Part shown: positions 56,683-64,000 of the stretch, piece after piece | Numbering within the stretch: position 1 is the stretch's first letter | How the letters are laid out: every line of letters begins with the position of its first letter | Assembly: GCA_009760855.2 (NCBI GenBank) | Contig: WPIO01000377.1 | Location: 1-64,000, forward strand | Direction of reading: 5' to 3' | DNA: 64,000 nt | DNA from: Cristatella mucedo | Taxonomy: Eukaryota > Bryozoa > Phylactolaemata > Cristatellidae | Notes under the pieces: generated by a model | Databases searched by the model: none | What the model saw: the letters and a program-made list of their open reading frames with translations, nothing else | Told to the model about the DNA's origin: nothing | Program-made: the position numbers and the translations under genes

Positions 56683-57756
56683 TGGATTTGCACAGCTGCA
56701 TGCCGCTAGCCATCTCAAGTAATAGTGACAACAGATCTGAACGGTTAGAATTAGTGTGTGGCTGGGAGTTTCACCCTGTCAGCCTTGGGAAATACACTCC
56801 ACGTTACATAAATGGAGTGCCACGACAGCTGGTCATGCACTTGTTAGAATCGTTTCACACTCATGCTGGAATAATGTGATTGCTCAAACAGTTGCCTATA
56901 AAGATCTGTAAGATGGAGGCACAGTGCAAACTCAGCCTAAACAAGTAGTAATGTAGCTGAAAGTCTATAAGCCAGTAGATATTTATGGGATCATAAAGAC
57001 ATCAAAGATAATGTCGGAGTTTGAGTTGTGAGTTGCTGCGAGCAGCTGTAGATCAAAGGACAGGTTCACAGGCACCAGCCAGTTTAAGAGGTGGGTGAGC
57101 CAAGACAGTGTGACGCACTGCAACATTGGCAGCCGATGAGCAAATAATTAATTAATTTAATTAATTGCCGTATGGACCAACTTGACATAGTTTCCTCTGG
57201 CAGTCACCAGCTGGCGGCCCACATATGGCCGATGGCGGCACTCTGACAGCGGAGCACATGATCGCTCGCGAGCAACAACAGGATCACTGAGGCAGCAGGC
57301 AGCCAGCCCAGGTCGCTGCTCTCACTAACTCAGTAAGTTGGTTTCATCGTTCACTGAGGCCAGTTTGGCCAGGAATGTCAGCACAGCAGTGACTTCCGGG
57401 AGACTGACTTACTGAAAAGGTACAGCTATCATCTGCATGAAAAGGCCTATTGTGCTGATCAGATCGTCAGTATCATAAACACATTGAAAAATCAAACGCA
57501 GAGCCTGCCATTCATTAACATTACTCTTTCTGATAATTGCTGCTGTTTGTTTAATGTCCAGCAGCCCCTGGAGATAAGAAACAGGTTGTGTCAGAGCAAG
57601 ATGCCGAATGACTCAGGGATCGTTAGGATCAGACGTTGGTCGATATAATGGTTACCCCAGGCTGTTTGCTGTTCTGGTCAGCGAAAGCACAGCACGCGCC
57701 GTAACATGTCGTGCTGACAGCCGCTCACTTCAAAGCCATTCAATTGCTGATTAAAC
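56683..57756. other. no recognised feature
   Basis: An AATTAATTAATTTAATTAATT microsatellite lies at 57,143-57,166. Otherwise mixed sequence. Confidence 0.4.
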
Positions 57757-57885
57757 AGCTCTTTTGTTTAGCAGAAGAGCCTTTACGGTTATCACCACCG
57801 TTGCAGCGGCGATAAACATTGCGAATCGAACCCGGACCGAGGTCAGCAATCGCCCACGCGCGTGCCATGGTTACCAAGACCGCCT
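57757..57885 (-). mobile_element. SINE-B, minus strand
   Basis: TTACGGTTATCACCACCGTTGC, GCGAATCGAACCCGGACCGAGG (damaged box B) and CACGCGCGTGCCATGG give the family layout, somewhat diverged. Confidence 0.7.
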
Positions 57886-58224
57886 TCAGCCACACCCGAC
57901 TTCGTCCGCACAGTTGCCCACAGCGGCTTGCAGTTTAACTAGCTCTTTTGTTGCACCTGCTTGATTATTAGTAATTCTTTTGCCAGTGCTGCCAAAGATA
58001 TATACTGACAGCGACCATGGCGTTGCCGGCTCCTCAAGTCCCAGCACGTGCTGGCTGAAAGAGGCTTGCTTGAGTGAGGCAAAGCGCGAGGCCTGCCAGC
58101 TTGCTCGGTGCTCTCGAAGGTATCAGCTCAGCCTGGTTATGCCTCAGGTTCAGGTGACACTCCACTGACTCAACCCATGCTAGCTATGACAGAAGCTGGG
58201 CCTTGCAGTCTCAGATCGTGAGCT

Positions 58225-58475
58225 TACGCAACTGTTGGGTCTTGGCCTCCAACTGCCGACTCATGTGGTCATCTATCTGAATCAAGCACATTTCTCATGC
58301 CACTCACTACCAACTGCTCTCCTGACTGTTATGCCTCACTTTCTGTTCGTGAGACTGTCTGTATTGCACATCGTAGCTGAGCTGCTTTTGGTGAGTGCGC
58401 TATGCTTCTGCGTAACACTCAATACAGTCTTTATGATCTTGTGGAGTTACCGGACGGAGATAGCGAGGCCACATT
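58225..58475 (+). mobile_element. LINE-B 3' end
   Basis: CATGCCACTCACTACCAACTGC and CTGACTGTTATGCCTCACTTTC match the HATHYPNCSPDSV region of LINE-B. The 3' terminus CTGCGTAACACTCAATACAG, CTTTATGATCTTGTGGAGTT lies at 58,408-58,448. This gives the cleanest view of the family's terminal bases. Confidence 0.75.
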
Positions 58476-61400
58476 GCACATGGGCAAAGAGAAGAGCCAG
58501 CTTTGCTTCGCTTGGTCTGACGGCGATGAGACATTGACCAGTCCGGTTGCCTGCCTAAACCAGGCAGCCACGGTTTAGACCAATCAGCTAAGCATATTTC
58601 AGAGATGTCAACGGTGCCACCAGAAAGTAACCATGAAAGAACCTTAGACGATCCATTCTTTCAACGATTTATACTCTCTAGCTGATGCAATATCTAGTAC
58701 AGTTTACTATTTTACGCAGATCGCACACATTGCACGCTGCTACTCTCAACAGCACAGTGAATGTGAGCAGCCGACATTCGTGCTGATGATTAAACCACTT
58801 AATAATGTTTAAATGAGCTCAAGAATCGAAAGCTTAACCCTCCAAAGGGCCCTTTATGCTTTCTGTTTAAAATGAACATTTACTAGATGACCGTCACAAT
58901 CAATAATGGCATACTGGCTCGCATAGCATTTGGGAATAGTCAAAAGCCAGCGATGACAGCTGGTTGCGCACTTGGCACACATCTAGATCGTACCAGATTC
59001 ATCGGTCTTTTCGTTAAGCAACAGTCAATATATCTGTATAGCTGTTCCCAAGATAGAGCCACCAGCAGGCTGTTGAGCAGATCATGATCTGTCGCTCAGG
59101 TGAGCTGCCTTGACCTCGGCTGCGGCGAGCACTTTGTCACTGGCCAGCTCAGGCTGCCATCTGCATGTAAACGCTGCAGAAGCCACACTTATACGTCGTT
59201 CCTTTGACTACTCTGTTTCGAGGGCAACGATTTTGCTGCCCACATCATTGTTATTCTTCATTTGTTCATATCGTTACACGCCATGATCACTTAAGGAAAT
59301 GAACTTTCACGGTTGCAAGCTATGTTTCCAATGATCTAGGAATTGTCAAGTCGCCTGTCGACTGAGTAGTCAATTCGCGAGCATGCATCTTTCCTGAAGG
59401 ACAGTATTGCTGAACAGTCATCACTCAACGATGCTTTTGCTTACATGCCGAACTGAAAGGAGAATGAGACTAGTCTCCTGGGGTGTGTTTTCGATCTAAG
59501 CGATGCCAGGCGTGCCTGATCGCTAGTGTCGACAGCGCAGGCCTCATCGAGCTCGCCTGCTGCAAATCTGCAACTGCACTTATTTGTCAGTCTTACCATT
59601 GTCACGTGTCACAAGATAAGGAATTGTCGTTGCAGTTATTACTGGAGAGCCGTGGCAGGCTCGCTGTCGTTCAGCTGTATTACTGCTTTTCGTAGACCAG
59701 ACACAAGATTGCGAAAATCGTAATAGCTCAGCTCGCATTTTACATATCGGCTACCCTGAAGAAAGACATGTGCCACAGCAATTGATAAACGAGAAAGGGG
59801 GAACGTGACCGCAAGCTGAACGTTTTCGCATCGGCCATTCCACTCTCGCCTACACTTCCAGTTCGATAAGGTGTCTGGGTCACTCAGAATCGACGGCTTA
59901 TTTAGTGATCTGCTCGCCTGAGATCAAGATTGTAAAATCAAAGAGTTGACCTTAATTACCATTATTGGTATTCTTTTAACAAAGACGTACTGGGTAGCAG
60001 CTGCAACCCAGCCAGCCTAATGTAGTGCTCCTTGCGACTAACTTGGAAGGTGCTATGTAATAAGCATAGGATTGTTCATCGGGGATGTATTGCTTGGGGA
60101 TGGACTGCTTCTCGGGGGCTGAAACACTTGCTTGGGCCGACTGCCTGCCCAGGGGGATCCGGTGTACCAGCCGCTTTTCCGGTGTCGTACTGATTGCACA
60201 TGCGGCGGCGCCCGAGCTCGAGTTACCGGCGACATTGCAGCTGCAATTTAGCTACTTTGTTATGAGTACTATCCCAAATCGCTCACCCGGCGCGCTGAAG
60301 GAGACGTGGCTTGCTACTCGGTTTCACTCATCCTTCACAGAGCAGCGTAGCTTCAGACATGCAGGAAATGAAGAGTAGCCATCGACGCGCCGAATGAAAA
60401 ATGCTCGAGGAACGATGATCAGTGCATCGTACGCGACCTGAACGTCGATCGAGCCCTTCTGCAGCAGTACGCTACTGTCCGCGTACAGAATCTCGTAAAT
60501 ACAGCAGATAATACAGGTGGTGGTATGCAGCATAGTTGAATGCAATGAATGATAAATGCAGCCCAGAATCAACTATAAATGCATGCAGATATCAATATCA
60601 GATAAGATCAGGTTGAGAGCTGACACGATAATTTTGGTGCTTTACTGTCTTCGTACATTATTTCCTGAATAAGACATATAACATAGGGAAACAGCGGTGG
60701 CACTGCAAGAGCATGATGATAAGGATTTTTATGACAAAGAATACAGGCATGCACATACACTGCACATCACACATCAGTGGTGAGTAATGTAGCACGTTGA
60801 ATAATACTTGGACAAAAGAAGAAGGGATGTCCCTGCAAATGTCACCATTCCCAATGTACTCAGACACCAGATGCGCTAGTTGACCAGGATGGATATATGT
60901 TTCTGTGGTACCATCAGCGAGTCGATATCAGAAGCAGTGAGACATAGCAGTAGAAGTGATCTACGTGGATCTGTTGAACGTACAAGTGGAAGAAAGCCAC
61001 GCCCCGGCGAACAGAATGGCAGGGTACAGCTGATTGCCATTAGTAGCCAGTGCGGCAGGGAGCATTACGGTCGTACTCGTCAGATCTTCCGACCTCCGGT
61101 CACAGCCTGCTGGCGATTAGTACGGGGAGACGGAAACCGCGTCCACAACCTGCTGCCTGCATATGGCGCCTGCCGTCGACGTAAAGTCAATCTGTGGTGA
61201 TAAGCAGATTGATTCAGCGCAACGTAGTTAACGGAAGCACACAGTTAACGCAGCCAGTTTGCTGAATCATTGAGCTCATTGGCCCACACCAACCCTCCCC
61301 AGCTATGCAAGCCTGGGCTCCTTTTCCAGCCTGCTTTCACCCAACATCTCCAAGCAATGTGCCCACCACCTTCCTTCCTGTGCTGTCCTGCCTCGCCTCC

Positions 61401-62640
61401 TCAGCTAACTGGCTTACCGCTCAACGCTCTGCAGCTGCCCGGCCTGTCATTCCTGCAAGCTAATAGCAGACAAATGCTTTCTAGAGCGATCTGCAGTAAC
61501 AGTTGTTGTGTCTACTTCTTCTCTCAGCCAGTCATCACCACATCAGAGTCAAAGACATTTGTCTCAGCCGCATTGCTAATACTCACTGTCTCTGTTTGAT
61601 GACGCAACAAGCCGTCTGGGTCTCCGATGTTACCATTAAAGATGCAGTGGCCACAATGCTGGGACAGCCAGAGGCCTCTTGCCGAGATCTCAGAAAGAGA
61701 GAGATCATCTGAAAGCATGATTACGTGTAGTATCGGCATCCGCACCGAGTGTCTAATCGTACACGCAGCGTCGCGCAAGTTGACACGATAATAATAATAC
61801 ATATGCCGAGACCAATCTTCAGGGCACTTTCACTGAAGATATCATACTTCTCGGGCTACAGACGCCAGCAGGCGTTGCCCCTTTTATTTTCGCCGCTGAG
61901 ATGTGCCGATACACGGTTATCGGGCAGACAATATACTAATCAATTTATCCAGTTCGAACTACTTATTGGCGCCGGCCAGCTGACTAAAAGCCGCCGCTTA
62001 GGACGACGATTCACTGTACGCTTTCAGCCACCGATCATGGCGGCATGACTTGGCGCGCAGAAAGAGATCGGGCCTCTGAGGGCGTTACAGAACATGCACA
62101 TTGCAATAATGTCGCTGTGCCCAGTAGCGGCTTGAGTCGCTTTTCCGTGCACCGCCTATCGCGAAGTCGAGCGGCATTGCCACTGCTTTGTTGCTCATTT
62201 ACGCATTCATTTGCTATAAATTAGTCACAGCCTATTGTTGTGAACTGAACAGACGGATATGCTAGCACCAGAACACCTGTACGATGGTTATTGTGGCATC
62301 AGCAGACTAACACACATGAGGACATAATGTGAGCCATGTCTCATTTTCTTCACCTGGTCAATGATCTTCCTGACGCACGTCACCTGCAGCTTCTCGAGCC
62401 TCTGACGTTCTTCAAAGCTTCAGTTTGCGTCTGAAACGCCGCAGTATGCCCGCAAGAGCTGAACCGAAGTCGCAGATCAGGATGCCTGAGCACGTTGTTC
62501 ACAACCATACCACAGCTAGCTCTTTATCTGGTGATCACGACAGCTCTACTCGAGGCCGAAATATGCAAACCATAGTACCGGTGCCCGAATGGCGATTGGC
62601 AGTGGCACAAGCGACAGCCCGAAAGGCCAGCATCGCTCCC
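58476..62640. other. unassigned sequence
   Basis: No gene or repeat family is recognised. Frames at 59,483-59,723, 60,085-60,378, 60,880-61,200, 61,270-61,599 and 61,749-62,048 are short and overlap frames on the other strand or each other. A small plus-strand terminal block (AGAAAGAGATCGG...GAGGGCG near 62,060-62,090) is the only trace of the LINE-A/SINE-A tail. Confidence 0.35.
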
Positions 62641-62643
62641 ACA

Positions 62644-62719
62644 ATGTTTCATGTTCATGTCTGTGCAAAAGTGACATGCTCGATAAATAAATGCAGTCGC
62701 ACGCACGAACATGAAACAT
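62644..62719. repeat. 13-bp inverted repeat with 50-base spacer
   Basis: ATGTTTCATGTTC at 62,644-62,656 and GAACATGAAACAT at 62,707-62,719 are perfect reverse complements. Confidence 0.8.
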
Positions 62720-63725
62720 GGGGCACATAGCATTACCTATTAGGGCGATAAGGCGACCTTTCAGGTAATGTCAGCTTGTACCCTTTACTTAATCGCACCT
62801 TGTTATTACATATGGGTATACATATTATACATCAACTTACCTACACCAGTAATAGTATATGTATATACAGATATGCATTCAACCGGTACCTATAGTTTGG
62901 CATACTCGGCTACCTCGAGAGTAGGAGTGATCGCCGTCTTAGCATACGGAGCTAGCGCTGTGGGCATGGATGCATGGATAGCATCAATTGCCAGAGCATC
63001 CTGATCTCACGCCGACTTACTCGCGAGTTCTGGACGAGTTGATCGTCTGATGCGGCAGCGCCATCATTAAGCCCCGAATTCCAGTTCCTTCTTTGCGGAA
63101 CCTTCTGCGAACGTTTCGAGAAAACTGGAGCGCAGGCTGAAAACTTTGGAAAGAGCGTCAGCAAAATTAGAGGCTCGGAGGAGCTGCCAGGAGGCTCGGC
63201 GTCGCGTCAGGAGAGATCGTGAGCCAGAGATAGAGGCCGAGGAAAAAGAAAAATATGGGCGATTATGGGCGCCGCGTGCGTGATGGTCCGTTCCAGAATC
63301 ACTGGCCGGTGCCCGAGTCTTCTCCCAGAGATCAACACTTTTCTTTTACCTTTAACTGGGCATCTTGCATTAATTTTTCGAATTACACAGTCAGGTCTGC
63401 CATGCTGCTTGCACGCTCTATATAATCCTCATATTATGTATTACATTAGCTTCTCATTTAGTGCAATAGCTAGGGGATGCCTTTTTATTAGCCATCGTAC
63501 AGGTGTTCTGAATGCTAAGCATATCCGTCTGGTCAGTTCACAACAATGGGCTGGCTGTTAAATTTACGCTAGTTTTACATAGCAGGCACAGTGTATATAA
63601 AGTGTATAAAAAATAGTATATACAAAGCAGGCAGCAGTATACGCTTCGGCTTGCGATCACTTAGGCAGTTGTACAATACCTGCACGGAAGAAGCGACTTC
63701 CAGAAATGCACTATGGACAGTGACG
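62720..63725. other. no recognised feature
   Basis: AT-rich with TATATA-type patches at 62,820-62,870 and 63,590-63,640. Frames on both strands at 62,768-63,561 show no domain. Confidence 0.4.
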
Positions 63726-63835
63726 TGATATAATAATAATTATTACTAATAATACATGTTCTATAGCACCCTCAGAGAGCCCAATCTCTTTCTAGGCACT
63801 TAAATTAGCTGCAAAGGAAACATGATCCGGTTAAC
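63726..63835 (-). mobile_element. LINE-A 3' tail, minus strand
   Basis: (ATA/ATT)n at 63,732-63,752, then TAGCACCCTCAGAGAGCCC, TTTCTAGGCACTTAAATTAG and CTGCAAAGGAAACATG, the terminal block and start of the 3' UTR. Confidence 0.8.
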
Positions 63836-64000
63836 TGAAAGCGTACGAATAGTCGGTCATTATTTCGCAGCAGCTTTGGGTCAACAATGGCCAGCCGGTT
63901 AGAATTAGTTCAGGCTAAGGTTAGAATTAGTTAAGGCATAATCAATCTGCCTGCGTGCCCGTGAGTGTATCGGCCATGCGAAGGAGCTGAAGAGGAATAA

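Noticed and set aside
60880-61200. 106-codon Arg/Ser-rich frame
   Set aside because: Compositionally plausible but no domain, no splice sites and no Kozak context; treated as chance.

Overview
This window looks like non-coding DNA from an animal nuclear genome. No complete protein-coding gene is visible. Open frames are short, they overlap on both strands, and almost none read like protein. What can be recognised is a dense layer of decayed retrotransposons, tRNA-derived SINEs, microsatellites, one clear DNA-transposon MITE, and a few exon-like islands. The organism cannot be named from sequence alone. An L2/CR1-like LINE sharing its 3' end with tRNA-derived SINEs, (ATT)n tails and mixed base composition suggest an invertebrate, and a mollusc-like or other marine lophotrochozoan is my guess.

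The dominant repeat, called LINE-A here, is a non-LTR element of the L2/CR1 type with a YADD-type reverse transcriptase. Its 3' UTR ends in a short hairpin followed by (ATT)n. The best copy is on the minus strand at 28,562-30,100. Other pieces lie at 1-262, 880-1,135, 2,606-3,740, 8,203-8,560, 12,482-12,872, 17,990-18,570, 23,740-24,605, 31,117-31,425, 32,285-32,707, 34,958-35,320, 38,020-38,905 and 46,245-47,300, with many short tails. A second LINE (LINE-B) has a distinct 3' end and its best copy is at 40,965-41,357. A third RT C-terminus is at 26,895-27,420. SINE-A carries Pol III box A and box B and ends in the same hairpin as LINE-A, so it was probably mobilised by LINE-A. SINE-B is a different tRNA-like family.

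The most striking element is a 187-bp non-autonomous hAT element at 21,748-21,934, flanked by a perfect 8-bp target duplication. From memory it closely resembles the SPIN (Space Invaders) MITEs, which are known for horizontal transfer between distant animals.

Three islands look gene-derived. One is at 4,840-5,310, with a CRE and two TATA boxes. The second is at 12,170-14,040, with a good splice acceptor, two exon-like segments and a CAG tract. The third is at 32,740-33,720; it is GC-rich, has a frameshifted fibronectin-III-like segment, and lies about 1 kb downstream of a cluster of five CCAAT palindromes. From about 48 kb to the right end, recognisable repeats become sparse and the sequence is mostly unassigned. 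A possible hAT transposase C-terminal remnant lies near 56.2 kb.
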